In this document: positions 16,826 through 26,105 of the stretch, in pieces
Layout: each line of letters opens with the position of its first letter
Position numbering within the stretch: position 1 is the first letter of the stretch
From: CAVTPU01 sp963736695
GTDB lineage: Bacteria; Actinomycetota; Actinomycetes; Mycobacteriales; Micromonosporaceae
DNA length: 64,000 bases
Reading direction: 5' to 3'
NCBI GenBank assembly: GCA_963736695.1
Contig: CAVTPU010000001.1
Coordinates: 992,001-1,056,000 of the forward strand
Program-made: the position numbers and the translations under genes
The notes under the pieces: generated by a model
Database searches by the model: none
What the model saw: the letters and a program-made list of their open reading frames with translations, nothing else
What the model was told of the DNA's origin: nothing

Positions 16826-17527
16826 ATGTCTGCTGGTGAGGGGAATCAGCCCCCGACGTTGCGTCTGGTGGTCGTCCCCGGCGTCACTGTGGAGAAATGG
16901 ACCCGCGCCTGGTCGGAGCGGTTGCCAGGAGCGCGGCTGCAGGTCACGCTCGCCGACGTCGGCGTGGCCGCCACACTCATCGCCACGGAGGCCGACGCCG
17001 GTCTGGTCCGTCTGCCGGTCGATCGCGATGCCTTCCACGCCATCCCGCTATATGTGGAGACAACGGTCGTGGTGATCCCTCGCGACCACCTACTCACCGC
17101 CGCCGACGAGCTGACCGTCGCGGACCTTGCCGATGAGACGATGCTGCGTCCCCTCGACGATGTGCTGGCCTGGACCGGCGAGTCTGAAGCCGCTGCGGTC
17201 GTGCCGGTGGAGACCACAGCTGGCGCGATGGAATTGGTGGCGGCGGGCGTCGGTGTGCTGATCGTTCCGCAGTCCCTCGCCCGGGCCTACCACCGCCGCG
17301 ACCTCACCTACCGAGTGGTCACCGACGCCCCGACGTCATCGGTCGCGCTCGCGTGGAGGCGCGAGGAGCCCCCCGACCTGATCGAAGAGTTGATCGGGAT
17401 CGTCCGTGGCCGAACGGTGAACAGCAGTCGCGGCCCGGCCCGCCAGCCCGATCAGCCGTCGGGTCGCAAAGGGGGCCGCCGAGTTTCGTCAGCCCCGCGC
17501 ACCCCGCCGCGCCGACGCGGGCGTTGA
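16826..17527 (+). CDS. LysR substrate-binding-domain protein without HTH
   Basis: A 233-residue protein with the type 2 periplasmic-binding fold of LysR effector domains (TLRLVVVPGVTVEKWTRAW, ADAGLVRLPVD, VPVETTAGAMELVAAGVG, VLIVPQSLARAY), but it lacks the N-terminal DNA-binding helix-turn-helix. Relatives are annotated as LysR substrate-binding domain proteins. It may sense a small ligand and act through a protein partner. The C-terminus (from about 195) is a basic low-complexity tail rich in R, P and G, which could contact nucleic acid. The start is fixed by GGAGG 5 bases before the ATG. The divergent neighbour is DUF5997. Confidence 0.82.
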   Translation: MSAGEGNQPPTLRLVVVPGVTVEKWTRAWSERLPGARLQVTLADVGVAATLIATEADAGLVRLPVDRDAFHAIPLYVETTVVVIPRDHLLTAADELTVADLADETMLRPLDDVLAWTGESEAAAVVPVETTAGAMELVAAGVGVLIVPQSLARAYHRRDLTYRVVTDAPTSSVALAWRREEPPDLIEELIGIVRGRTVNSSRGPARQPDQPSGRKGGRRVSSAPRTPPRRRGR

Positions 17528-17861
17528 CGCGAACGACGAACAAAATCCGGGCTCAATGTTGACGCTTCGGGCGCCGCAGTGCTCGGACGGGGTTGGCGAG
17601 CGGCGCGGGCAGCGTCACAACCTAGCCTCTTCGGGCTGCTGGCCGGCGCTACCACCCGCCGATCATCGGTCACTGTGGCGGACCACTCGACCCGTTCGAG
17701 CAGCGCGGTGCCGTGACGGAGCAGGTGCTGGCAAAGCTCAGCGTCGGTTGACTCAGCGGAATGGTTCATCGACCTGTCCTGCCCGCATCGGGCCGCCCCG
17801 AGTGCCCGGACGCTGCGATGGCGGGGCACACTTGGCGAACGATCGACCAGAGGGCACAACA
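17528..17861 (+). other. Intergenic stretch with no gene recognised
   Basis: About 330 bases without a convincing gene. Minus-strand frames here (for example one starting NHSAESTDAELCQHLL) have no ribosome site and no family resemblance. It probably holds only the promoter region of the downstream membrane-protein gene. Confidence 0.5.
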
Positions 17862-18494
17862 GTGATCGGTTCAAACCACCGTCAGTTCCAGTTTCTGGAC
17901 CCCTACCAGAGCTGGCTTGAACCGCGCCCGTCGCGTACCCGGCGGGTCGCTCTTGTGCTCCTGCCCGTGGTGATGCTCGTCTGGACCGCGTGGACGTCCG
18001 GCGTGATCTACCCTCGTCTCGTCCTCAATGCGCCGACCGCGTTCGGGGTCAACTCGGATTCGAGCACCATCTTCTACGAGATCACCGTCCGCAACTCCGG
18101 ACTGCTACCCGTAACGATTGTCAGTGCGGGTCGCGATGGCGCTGGCCTGCGCTTGGCCTCGGTAAGCCAGTCTCTGCCCGTTACGGTCGACCCCAGCGGC
18201 ACGATCTCAGTCAGGTTCACCTACCAGATCACTGACTGCGACACCGTAACCAGTGATCCGTGGCCCATCCCGCTTGTCGTCAACCGCGTGTGGGGCAGGC
18301 AAATCATCAACGTGTCGCTGCCCACGCAACTCAACCAGGCCGAAACGCAGGCTCGCTCAGCTCCTGCCGAGGAACGGCAGCCCCTTCCCCTTGTCGCGCG
18401 CGCAGGCCAAGTCGAGTGGCAACGCAATCAGGCCGATCTCGCCTGTGCCCTCCGGAGGTGGCTTACCGCGATCTCAACAACCCCGCCAGCGTGA
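17862..18494 (+). CDS. Single-pass membrane protein with extracytoplasmic beta domain, hypothetical
   Basis: A 210-residue protein. A cytosolic N-terminus (about 1-21) is followed by one membrane helix (about 23-44, VALVLLPVVMLVWTAWTSGV). The outer part is beta-rich and looks like an immunoglobulin-like or DUF11-type domain (ITVRNSGLLPVTIVSAG, SGTISVRFTYQITDC). The start is taken as GTG at 17862 with AGAGGG upstream; the frame is open earlier without a good start. Function unknown. A strong hairpin follows 40 bp after the stop. Confidence 0.65.
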   Translation: MIGSNHRQFQFLDPYQSWLEPRPSRTRRVALVLLPVVMLVWTAWTSGVIYPRLVLNAPTAFGVNSDSSTIFYEITVRNSGLLPVTIVSAGRDGAGLRLASVSQSLPVTVDPSGTISVRFTYQITDCDTVTSDPWPIPLVVNRVWGRQIINVSLPTQLNQAETQARSAPAEERQPLPLVARAGQVEWQRNQADLACALRRWLTAISTTPPA

Positions 18495-18534
18495 AGCAAC
18501 GGCAATGCCCCGGCCGAATAGCCGGTCTGAACAA

Positions 18535-18575
18535 GGTGGAGGGCGGACACAAAACTACTGTGACCGCCCTCCACC
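18535..18575. terminator. Bidirectional hairpin terminator
   Basis: A 12-bp perfect stem (GGTGGAGGGCGG / CCGCCCTCCACC), extended after one mismatch by CACA/TGTG, lies between two convergent genes. It can serve both the membrane-protein gene on the plus strand and the secreted-protein gene on the minus strand. Confidence 0.75.
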
Positions 18576-18652
18576 AATTCCTGCGTGGCCGCCGAGATCC
18601 CGCCGAAGAACGGGCGACCGAATCTCGCTCCGCGGCCTATCTGCGGTCTGCC

Positions 18653-19138
18653 TTAGTAGTAGATGGTCCTGGGCAGCGACAGCTCAGGTGCGGTCCACGG
18701 CGAGGTCACCGGGCCGCTGCTCACCGTGAACCTCAGGCTCTGGTAAACTTCCTCGTCGAACCCCTCGGTGGCCGGGCCTGTGATCACCAGGGCTCGTTTG
18801 ACGTTGACCGTCCTAGTACCCCCAGCCGCAGTGAAGTCGAAGTGGTTCAACGACACGCCAGTGATGTCGTCGACGGTGTCGCCCTCACGCGCTTGCGTGT
18901 CCTGCTCCGCCCGCGTCTGTTCGGTGTCGACGATGAGGCCGACGCTACAGGTAACAGTGATCGGGTAGATCACGTTGGGAAGGCCGTTGACGGTGAAGTC
19001 GCCGGCGAAAACCGGTCGGCCCGGAGTTACGGTACAGCCATTGCTAGCCGCGGCTTGGGCCGGTGCGGCTAGGCCGAGAGGCACCAGCCCGGCAGCCACG
19101 GCGGTTAGGGAAAGAACGACAGTTCTGATGCGAATCAT
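18653..19138 (-). CDS. Secreted protein with Sec signal peptide, hypothetical
   Basis: A 161-residue protein. Residues 1-30 are a clear Sec signal (positive start MIRIR, hydrophobic core, APAQAAA before the likely cleavage site). The mature part is beta-rich with two cysteines near the start (NGCTVTPGRPVF, ITVTCSVGL) and no recognised family. The ATG at 19138 has GGAGA upstream; the frame runs 84 codons further upstream, but that part lacks protein character. It is convergent with the membrane protein across a terminator. Exported, function unknown. Confidence 0.7.
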   Translation of the reverse strand: MIRIRTVVLSLTAVAAGLVPLGLAAPAQAAASNGCTVTPGRPVFAGDFTVNGLPNVIYPITVTCSVGLIVDTEQTRAEQDTQAREGDTVDDITGVSLNHFDFTAAGGTRTVNVKRALVITGPATEGFDEEVYQSLRFTVSSGPVTSPWTAPELSLPRTIYY

Positions 19139-19378
19139 GGTGTCTCCATTCAGGATAGGCAATCGCTGCGATCGCCGAATTTGGTGATCTACTGGAACAG
19201 TCCGGTGTACCCATGCCACCGTCGACCTCCTGGTTGGTGAAGCAATGCGCCAAGGATCAGCCGGGCAGGCGCTCACTTTCCAGGTCAGATGATGGTCAGT
19301 TGCCGCCCAGTCTTGAACTGACGGCGGATAGTAGGTTTCTCCGGTTTCGATACGTTCCGAATTGCGGGAGGTGCCTGG

Positions 19379-21433
19379 GTGTCTACGCACGTCGGCGATC
19401 TATTGGATACCGCTCGGCGGCAGGGGTTTGTGGGACGCCGTCGCGAGCTTGCCGACTTCGACGACGCACTCGAAGGGCGTTCGGCGCAGCGGGTGCTGTT
19501 CGTGCACGGCGAGGGGGGTATCGGCAAGACTACGCTGCTGCTGGAGTTCCGTGCCCGAGCGCGGGCGGCTGGCCGCACCGTCGTGCAGGTCGATGGTCGC
19601 GACGTTGACCCGTCGCCAGAAGGGCTGGCCACGGCCGTCCGGATCGCCCTCGACCCACAGAACGGCGACAGCCCGATCGAGGAGCTGCTCACCGGCGCCG
19701 TCCTGCTCGTTGATGGGTACGAGGAACTCACACCCATCGACGACTGGCTACGCAAGGACCTCATCCCGAGCCTGAGCACCGACATCGTCGTCGTGCTCGC
19801 CGGCCGGGACTTGCCCACCGCGCCATGGCGCACCGACCCCGGCTGGCGGCACCTCGTGGCCGTGCATCGTCTCGACAACTTCGATGCCGCCGAAAGCGGC
19901 GAACTGCTCGCCAACGCCGGCGTTCAACCACCCATCCGGCCGCGCCTGGTGACGCTCGGCCGCGGCCACCCCCTCACCATTGCCCTGCTCGCCGACCTCG
20001 CCGCAACCGGAGAAGTGCCCGACACCCTCGCTGACGCACCGGACCTGATCTCAATCCTGCTGGAGTCGTTTCTGCGCGATGTTCCCAGCGAGGCGCACCT
20101 CACCGGCCTGGCCACCTGCGCGATCGCCCGGCTGACCACTGAAGACCTCCTCGCGCGCCTCGTGGGCGGCGCAGCGCCCGTGGTGTGGCAGTGGTTGGCT
20201 CGGCGGCCGTTCGTGATCAGGGATCCGCGCGGGCTGTTCACCCATGATCTGGCCCGCGACGTACTAGACGCCGAGTTCGAACGCCGGGCACCCGAGCAGT
20301 ACCGCGAGTATCACCGAATCATCCACGCCCACGCGGTGACTGCCCTGCGCGCCGCCACCGGCCTCGACCGGCAGCTGCATGCTCAACAGCTGCTCTTTCT
20401 CAAGCGAAACAGCCCGCTCACCTACATGGTCGCCGCCCTCAGAGCACAGGGCTCCGCCACGGTCGTGCCGGCCCGCCACGACGAACACGACCAGGTGTGT
20501 TCGATCATCGAACGGCATGAGGGACCGACCAGTGCCCACTTCGCCCGCTCCTGGCTTGCCGAGCAGCCCGAACACCTCAACGTGGTGCGAACCGGCGACG
20601 GCATCGCCGCCCTCGCGTACCACCTGTTGTGCCCCAGCGGCTCGGTGCTGGAGGATCGGGACCCGGTCGTGCGAGCCGTGCTGGACCATGTCGCGAAGAA
20701 AGGACCGCTCCGGCCCGGAGAGAATATCGATATCAATCGATACTTAGCTGGCACACGTGAGCACCAACGCGACCAGTACGCCGTGCTGGCTGGGCCCGTC
20801 TCCTGCATCATCGAATGGTTGGCCCGGCCGCTCGCTTGGTCGTTTATCGTCGTCATCGATGTCGAATTCTGGCGAGTCTATTTCGACTACATGGCCTTCG
20901 CCCCGCTGGTCGAAGTCGACGTTGACGGCCTACGACATGTCGTCTACGGCATCGACTGGCGACGACTGCCAATCGACGCTTGGTTCGATCTGATGTACGA
21001 ACGTAGCCGCTCCGGGGCGACCGGACCTCCCCCAGCCACTCTGATACGTCCAGCACCACTTGACCGTGCCAGCTTCGGCGCCGCGGTTAGGGCAGCGCTG
21101 CAGATGCTGCACCGGCCCGACCAGCTCGCCGTGAATCCACTCGTCGGATCCGCGCTGGCCGCCACGACGGCCGGGCCGACTGTCGGCCAACTCCGAACCA
21201 CGATGGAAAACGCCATCGCATCTCTCGGCAACGAGCCCAAAGGCGAACAGCTCCGGGCCGTCCTGCACCGCACCTACCTGCGCGCCGCCCCCACCCAGGA
21301 AGCCGCCGCCGAAGTCCTCGACCTGCCACTGAGCACCTACCGCCGCTACCTGGCTAAGGCACTCGAACAACTCACAGATCTTCTCTGGACCATAGAGATC
21401 GGCGACGTGCGCCTACCGACACGACCGGAGTAA
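19379..21433 (+). CDS. STAND/AAA-type ATPase, probable regulator
   Basis: A 684-residue soluble protein starting at GTG. Residues 16-22 (GFVGRRR) begin an orc/STAND-type ATPase. Walker A is GEGGIGKT at 44-51; Walker B is VLLVDGYEE at about 108-116; VVLAGR is sensor 1. A helical region to about 330 fits the STAND lid and arm. The middle part (about 330-620) is unrecognised. The last 45 residues contain a helix-turn-helix-like stretch (TQEAAAEVLDLPLSTYRRYL) resembling sigma region 4 or LuxR-type helices. It is monocistronic. Such proteins are ATP switches in transcription control or defence; no effector domain such as TIR or nuclease is visible. Confidence 0.75.
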   Translation: MSTHVGDLLDTARRQGFVGRRRELADFDDALEGRSAQRVLFVHGEGGIGKTTLLLEFRARARAAGRTVVQVDGRDVDPSPEGLATAVRIALDPQNGDSPIEELLTGAVLLVDGYEELTPIDDWLRKDLIPSLSTDIVVVLAGRDLPTAPWRTDPGWRHLVAVHRLDNFDAAESGELLANAGVQPPIRPRLVTLGRGHPLTIALLADLAATGEVPDTLADAPDLISILLESFLRDVPSEAHLTGLATCAIARLTTEDLLARLVGGAAPVVWQWLARRPFVIRDPRGLFTHDLARDVLDAEFERRAPEQYREYHRIIHAHAVTALRAATGLDRQLHAQQLLFLKRNSPLTYMVAALRAQGSATVVPARHDEHDQVCSIIERHEGPTSAHFARSWLAEQPEHLNVVRTGDGIAALAYHLLCPSGSVLEDRDPVVRAVLDHVAKKGPLRPGENIDINRYLAGTREHQRDQYAVLAGPVSCIIEWLARPLAWSFIVVIDVEFWRVYFDYMAFAPLVEVDVDGLRHVVYGIDWRRLPIDAWFDLMYERSRSGATGPPPATLIRPAPLDRASFGAAVRAALQMLHRPDQLAVNPLVGSALAATTAGPTVGQLRTTMENAIASLGNEPKGEQLRAVLHRTYLRAAPTQEAAAEVLDLPLSTYRRYLAKALEQLTDLLWTIEIGDVRLPTRPE

Positions 21434-22004
21434 CGAACGGCGACGGATCGGGCGTATCAGCTGCTGCGGACCCTGCCGCCCCAGGCGTCACGTTTCGTCG
21501 TAGCGTTGGCCGGGATGCGGTGCATCCGTGACGCGACGCCGACGGACCGAACCGTCGGGGAAGATCCACAGGGTCTGGACAGCCGCCAAGGCGCGGTCGT
21601 CCACCTCACACGCACCACGTACCCGCAGTCCGGCACACACTCGGACCCGAGCGCTTCAATCAACATCAAGCACTCGAGAAGGCGGGGGCTCATCTTGGCC
21701 AACTCGGCTGATCGACATCTGCAGCCCGCTGCTCACCGATCGGACGATCTTTGATTCGCGCAGCGGTGCAACCGTGGGCCGGACGTACCAAAATCCGAAC
21801 CGCGTCTGTGTCGCTCAGGGGCCTGATGTGACCGTGTCAGCCGCGCGTCGACGGCTGATGTAGCTGCCTGGCGAGCGGAGCGGATTAAGCCGGAGATTAG
21901 GTTCGGATCCCCGACGGGTCCCGTGCAACCTGGGAACGCGGTCACCGGCGTCGATAACGCCGAATTCGTTGCGGTTGATGAGTTTTGGCCAATGCCGCCC
22001 ACCG
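21434..22004 (+). other. Intergenic region, no gene recognised
   Basis: About 570 bases. Open frames exist in several phases (for example 21506-21754) but none has a ribosome site, a protein-like composition or a family resemblance. It may be promoter DNA plus gene debris, in keeping with the decay nearby. No strong palindrome was seen. Confidence 0.45.
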
Positions 22005-22625
22005 TCACAGGTGGGCGAACAACGACAACCCCCACACATCATCCGAGTCGCTCTCTTCCCCTTCAGTGGAATTGGACAACGGCGGCAAGGCCATCAGGCT
22101 GGTGAGCCCCCGATAGGTCCGCTCGCCGAGCACGTGGAGCAAGAGTTCGGGTACGCCGTTCTCCAGTTTGTGGTAGCTGCTAAACCGGGCCTGGATGCGA
22201 AACTCTTCGTCATCACACTCCCAATCGTGGTCGCCGATCAGGGCGATCCGGGCGCAGGCCGTCCCGTGGACGCGGGAGATCCCGGCCTCATAAAAGCCGA
22301 AGAGGACGCTGTGGACGGTCAGGGCGCCACGCACTTCCAGATTGCCCTCGAGGTAGAGGTGGTGGCAGCTCAGGTCGCCGGTCACGACTAGAGTCCCGGA
22401 CTCATCCGTGGAGACCCCACCGGTAACGGCGAGGTCGCCGTTGACGACCAGAACTCCACCGGTGATCCGCAGGTCGCCGTCCACACGAAGATCACCCGAG
22501 TGGGTGGGGGCCACCGAGCCCACATAGTCGCAAAGAAGGGGATCCACGACGAGCTCCGGAGACACCGGCGCCGGGGCGACACCATGCGACGCGACGAGAT
22601 CCGCGAGTCCTATGTGTGGTGTCAT
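22005..22625 (-). CDS. Beta-stack (GDL-repeat) protein, hypothetical
   Basis: A 206-residue protein. The central half is a run of regular short strands with the phrase GDL at each turn: HSGDLRVDGDLRITGGVLVV, NGDLAVTGGVSTD, LVVTGDLSCHHLYLEGNLEV, RGALTVHSV. This predicts a stacked beta-solenoid as in bactofilins and polymer-forming proteins. The C-terminal part is acidic (TEGEESDSDD). The ATG at 22625 is fixed by CAGGAGGAGAAGAGC just upstream. It resembles the protein at 15659-16315 in repeat style, but direct sequence similarity is low. No membrane anchor. Function unknown; self-assembly is possible. Confidence 0.7.
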   Translation of the reverse strand: MTPHIGLADLVASHGVAPAPVSPELVVDPLLCDYVGSVAPTHSGDLRVDGDLRITGGVLVVNGDLAVTGGVSTDESGTLVVTGDLSCHHLYLEGNLEVRGALTVHSVLFGFYEAGISRVHGTACARIALIGDHDWECDDEEFRIQARFSSYHKLENGVPELLLHVLGERTYRGLTSLMALPPLSNSTEGEESDSDDVWGLSLFAHL

Positions 22626-23229
22626 GCTCTTCTCCTCCTGGTGCGGTCGCGCGATGGGTGGCGGGCGACGACCTGGTAGCGTGCCAGCGTGCCGTGAGTA
22701 GCCCGCCGCCGGCCCCGAGTGGGAACGCCAGTCGATGAGCGCGGTCAGGTCGGGGACATGGCGACCGGACATGACGATTCGGTCCGGCTTCCACGGATCG
22801 ACCGGCCCTAGTGTTGCGTGTCTGAAGTGTTCGGCGCGAATTCGTCCGTGACCAGATCGGCCTAAACCGAGCCGCCGTGTACGCCGCCGTCCAGCAAATC
22901 GCCGACTCGTGGCGCAACCCACCCGGCGGCATAGAGGACGACCTCGAGCGACTTGAACGAAGCGAACTCGCCGGCGAGGTGGCCGTCGTCTTGCCGAACA
23001 GGGCCGCCGCATCATTCGTGCGACGATCGACGATTTCCTCTTCCCTCGGACGCAGCGCTATTCGCGCGGATCGCAGCAAACTCGGTATCTCGGTCTTGGA
23101 TTGGTGGGACTTGGCTGGTGGATGGCCGACCAGGTCAAGGCCGAGGCCGGGTTCCTCCGGTCTGACGCATGTGGACGACGTCGGTCACCATGAGGCAGAG
23201 TCCCCGACGTTCTTGCCTTGGAGAATTGT
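22626..23229 (+). other. Intergenic region with probable gene debris
   Basis: About 600 bases. On the plus strand a start-less frame near 22847-23130 reads like protein (RDQIGLNRAAVYAAVQQIAD, PGGIEDDLERLERSELAGE) and then shifts frame (DDFLFPRTQRYSRGSQQTRY). It looks like a broken gene of unknown family. The final bases form the ribosome site of the DUF3592 gene. Confidence 0.4.
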
Positions 23230-24246
23230 GTGTCTGCCGATGGCGCCAGAAACAAACGTTCCCCTGCCAGCTATCCGAGCTCGAGTCGGCGCTGGGCGGC
23301 CGTAAGTTGTGTGGCGATCTTTGCGGTCAACATCGTGTTGATTGTGTTGTTGCGGGCCGAGATCGAGGCCTACGACGCCGAGTACGCGGCGGCGCGGGCC
23401 GGTATCTCGGCCACAGTGGTCAGGTCTGAACACTTCACCAATAGCGATGACGTCATCGACGTGCAGTGGAGTGATAGCAACGGCGAGTTGCGTCGCCATC
23501 TGTTCGACGTCGACGACGCCGCCGACTACCCGGTTGGCAGTGCGTTGTCAATCCGAGTTTCGGCCCTGCGGCCCGAACAGATCTTCCCCGAAGACCGGAA
23601 CAGAATCGACGGGACCGCGCTGCCGACCACCGGACTCGGCCTGCTGGTCGTGGCGAGTCTGGGCATGTTGACGCTATGGACGCGCCGCACGGTCCAGTGG
23701 TGGCGGGCCAGCAAGGCACCGGCAAAACGACACCGGGCCACCCTCTGCTTCAGCTACAGCTACAGCCAGTCCGACTCGCTCGGCGTTGCTTGGATGTCTA
23801 TCGAGGACGGTGACCGGACCTACTACCAACGGCTTATGTGGGAACCATGGCTGCCAAGCCTCAACGACCGCCTCGTCATTGAGGGTCGGCGGGTCGGTCG
23901 CGGGCCGTTCGTCGTGGACGTACCAGGGTTTGGCCGTCTCTGGCCAGCTGGCCCAGCCAAAAGTCGGGAACCCTGGATGGAAAGGCTGGCTCCCCGGCGT
24001 AACAGCCGGTACCGGTTGAGCCGGTTCGGCACCCTGATGTGGTATTCGCTCATCACCCTGGGATTCGGAGTGTTCGCCGGTTGGCTGGGCGGTCTGCTTA
24101 TCACTGGGCATATGTGGCTGATCGTTGTCTACTTCGGTGCGGCACCGATGCCGGTGCCGTGGCTGCCGCCACGACGCTTCCGCAGGATCAACGGACCAGA
24201 TCCGACCGGCGACGAAACGCCTTCACCCTCAGGTATCGCGGAGTGA
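23230..24246 (+). CDS. DUF3592-domain membrane protein
   Basis: A 338-residue protein. An N-terminal basic segment leads to a membrane helix at about 24-44. The DUF3592-type extracytoplasmic domain follows (ATVVRSEHFTNSDDVIDVQW, RRHLFDVDDAADYPVGS). A second helix is at about 135-152, a cytosolic or outer region rich in aromatic residues comes next, and two helices near the C-terminus (about 265-310) complete it. The start is GTG at 23230 after TTGGAGA. Role unknown; DUF3592 proteins are widespread membrane proteins. A truncated near-identical copy of the 5' part lies at 14836-15204. Confidence 0.75.
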   Translation: MSADGARNKRSPASYPSSSRRWAAVSCVAIFAVNIVLIVLLRAEIEAYDAEYAAARAGISATVVRSEHFTNSDDVIDVQWSDSNGELRRHLFDVDDAADYPVGSALSIRVSALRPEQIFPEDRNRIDGTALPTTGLGLLVVASLGMLTLWTRRTVQWWRASKAPAKRHRATLCFSYSYSQSDSLGVAWMSIEDGDRTYYQRLMWEPWLPSLNDRLVIEGRRVGRGPFVVDVPGFGRLWPAGPAKSREPWMERLAPRRNSRYRLSRFGTLMWYSLITLGFGVFAGWLGGLLITGHMWLIVVYFGAAPMPVPWLPPRRFRRINGPDPTGDETPSPSGIAE

Positions 24247-24381
24247 CAGCACCGCAGCTACCCAGGCGTGCCCGTTACGACTCAGAGCCACGTTGCATTT
24301 GGCGGTTCACTCGGCAAAGTGAAGCATCGCCGGTCGGGGAAATCGGTGTCCGCGAGGCGCAGTGGCCTGACTCGGGGCTCG

Positions 24382-24726
24382 CTACGCCTTGCTGATCGTG
24401 AGAATCACCTGTGTATCGGTGACTTCCTTCACGGTGAGCTTCAGCCCACCTGCGGTTTTCGAACCGCCTTGGGCAGGCAACACAATCTGGGTTTCTCCGA
24501 CGAGAAGAGTGACGTTGCTGGCGTCGGTGCCGACCAGCTTGACGTCGACGCCGAGGATCGTCACGGTGTCGTTCGCATTGCGGTCGAAAGTCGCGGTGCA
24601 CTCGTTGGAGGTGCACGTCACCGTGGAGCCGCCGGTCGACGTCGAGCAGCTGAGCATTGCGGCGCCGCCCGCCAGCAGGGCGATGATCATGGCGAGACTC
24701 CGCAGAACAAGACGAGCAGCGTTCAT
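24382..24726 (-). CDS. Small lipoprotein, hypothetical
   Basis: A 114-residue protein with a lipoprotein signal: basic start, hydrophobic core and lipobox M-L-S-C with the acylated Cys at 27. The mature part is short, threonine-rich and beta-like (STVTCTSNECTATFDRNAND, TVTILGVDVKLVG), with two further cysteines. It is likely anchored to the outer face of the membrane. Function unknown. Convergent with the DUF3592 gene. Confidence 0.75.
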   Translation of the reverse strand: MNAARLVLRSLAMIIALLAGGAAMLSCSTSTGGSTVTCTSNECTATFDRNANDTVTILGVDVKLVGTDASNVTLLVGETQIVLPAQGGSKTAGGLKLTVKEVTDTQVILTISKA

Positions 24727-24959
24727 CTATTCCATCCTCTCTGATCGCCGCAGCACGTGGGCGCGATCAACCCCGTGCGGCGGCCGGTGTCCAGATGGCG
24801 CCCCATCACAAGTTCTCAACCGCGACGCTGCTCTGCAGTTGCCTCTGACAGTAGTGATGACAGAGACGGCGATTCACTGTCTTCGCCGCAAATCGCCGAT
24901 CCGGCGTACACGTGGTTCTATTGCCCACCCGCAGGACGGCGGGATCGCCGTTGATGCGA

Positions 24960-24975
24960 ATTCTAGCGCTAGAAT
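24960..24975. promoter_or_regulatory. 16-bp palindromic operator upstream of a dead PadR gene
   Basis: ATTCTAGCGCTAGAAT is a perfect palindrome ending 6 bases before the GTG of the PadR remnant. Its right half contains TAGAAT, which could be a -10 for a leaderless message. Its place and form fit an autoregulatory PadR operator. Confidence 0.6.
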
Positions 24976-24981
24976 AGGCTT

Positions 24982-25292
24982 GTGAAGCTGACTCCTACTG
25001 AACTAGCGGTGCTGGGCTTGGTCATCGAACGGCGGCAACGCGGGTATGTCTATCTGCTCACCAAGTTGGGGCACATTGCGCGTTGGCCCCTATCACCGAG
25101 GCGCAACCGATCCCGCTTCCCTTCTTGGTCGGCATCGCCAATCTGCCTATACTCTCCGTGCAGCAGTACGCAAAGGCACTACGCGCCCGACTGACGCAGA
25201 TCGAAGCACGAATCACCGCGGTCCAAGCCGCCCAGACGATGCAGGTGGCACAGGCCCCCTTGCCGCTCGCGGCGCGTGAGGTGCTCTCCTAA
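24982..25292 (+). pseudogene. PadR-family regulator remnant (internal deletion and frameshift)
   Basis: The first codons read KLTPTELAVLGLVIERRQRGY, the start of a PadR winged helix. About 35 codons of the winged helix are then missing; VYLLTKLG follows, and the reading frame changes near 25080. In the new frame the PadR C-terminal domain continues to the TAA at 25292: PITEAQPIPLPFLVGIANLP, LSVQQYAKALRARLTQIEAR, PLPLAAREVLS. So the DNA-binding domain is destroyed. The end overlaps by 4 bp the convergent DUF6225-like gene. The 16-bp operator upstream is still perfect. Confidence 0.75.
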
Positions 25293-25984
25293 CTCACTAT
25301 GTCTCCGGGGACTGGTTCGGATGGTGCCGCGTGGCAGCCACAGCCGCCATCGCATGAGAACTCCGAGCCCATATACCAGCCCGAGGAATAGTCCACACGA
25401 ACGACGAGATCGCCAGTTGAGAAATCATCCTCGTCATCCACGGCTGCCCCTATTACGACGAACTGGTCGTTGCCCCAGGGCTCGCGAGTAAGTGTGCTCG
25501 GTCCCCCTGCGACCTCGACGCGCAGCGTCAGGTCATCGGGAAGGTCGGCCATCGCTCGCCGAAGTTCGCCGACTGTCCAACGACGGACGTCGTGGTCGTA
25601 ACGGCCGCCGTTAACAACGCCGCCAAAACCAGCTTGGCCTCGTGGGTCTAGCCGGGACGTGGTGCATCCGTGAGGGGACGGACCTAACAGCGTCATCTCG
25701 TTCCAGTTAAACGCAGTGCGCCATTCGGACCCACCGGTCAGGTAGGACCGAAACGCTTGGCGCACCTGTTCCAGCGTGACCTGGTCCTCCACACGAAACC
25801 GCTGACCGTGTTCGTGGTATTCCAGCACCCACGGATCAGAACCATGGGCCTGAATGAACTCCTGATCGGACGCGCTGAGAACGGCGAACTTACCGAAGGC
25901 ATCCGACGCGAGCAACTCGTCCAGCACCGCTAACTCCACGCCAATCACGTCACACAGGTTTTCGGTGGTCAAGGTCATCGGCAT
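25289..25984 (-). CDS. DUF6225-like protein with extra N-terminal domain
   Basis: A 231-residue soluble protein. Residues 1-110 form an unassigned domain (EFIQAHGSDPWVLEYHEHGQ, VTLEQVRQAFRSYLTGG, EWRTAFNWNEMTLL). About 128-210 look like DUF6225 (RRWTVGELRRAMADLPDDLT, then VVIGAAVDDEDDF). The end is cysteine-rich (CDGGCGCH), a possible metal site. It is not clear whether the two parts were once separate genes. Function unknown. Its end overlaps the PadR remnant. Confidence 0.55.
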   Translation of the reverse strand: MPMTLTTENLCDVIGVELAVLDELLASDAFGKFAVLSASDQEFIQAHGSDPWVLEYHEHGQRFRVEDQVTLEQVRQAFRSYLTGGSEWRTAFNWNEMTLLGPSPHGCTTSRLDPRGQAGFGGVVNGGRYDHDVRRWTVGELRRAMADLPDDLTLRVEVAGGPSTLTREPWGNDQFVVIGAAVDDEDDFSTGDLVVRVDYSSGWYMGSEFSCDGGCGCHAAPSEPVPGDIVS

Positions 25985-26105
25985 GCAGCAGATCCTAACG
26001 TCGTACTCACAACTTCAAGCCCTGTGCCAACGACCGACTTGGTAAACGCCGCGGGTTACCGGACGCGCTCCCGCGACCACCTATCTCGTTTCGACTGGAC
26101 AAGTG

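Noticed and set aside
17452..17874. A 140-codon minus-strand frame
   Set aside because: No ribosome site, no family, and it overlaps both neighbouring genes.
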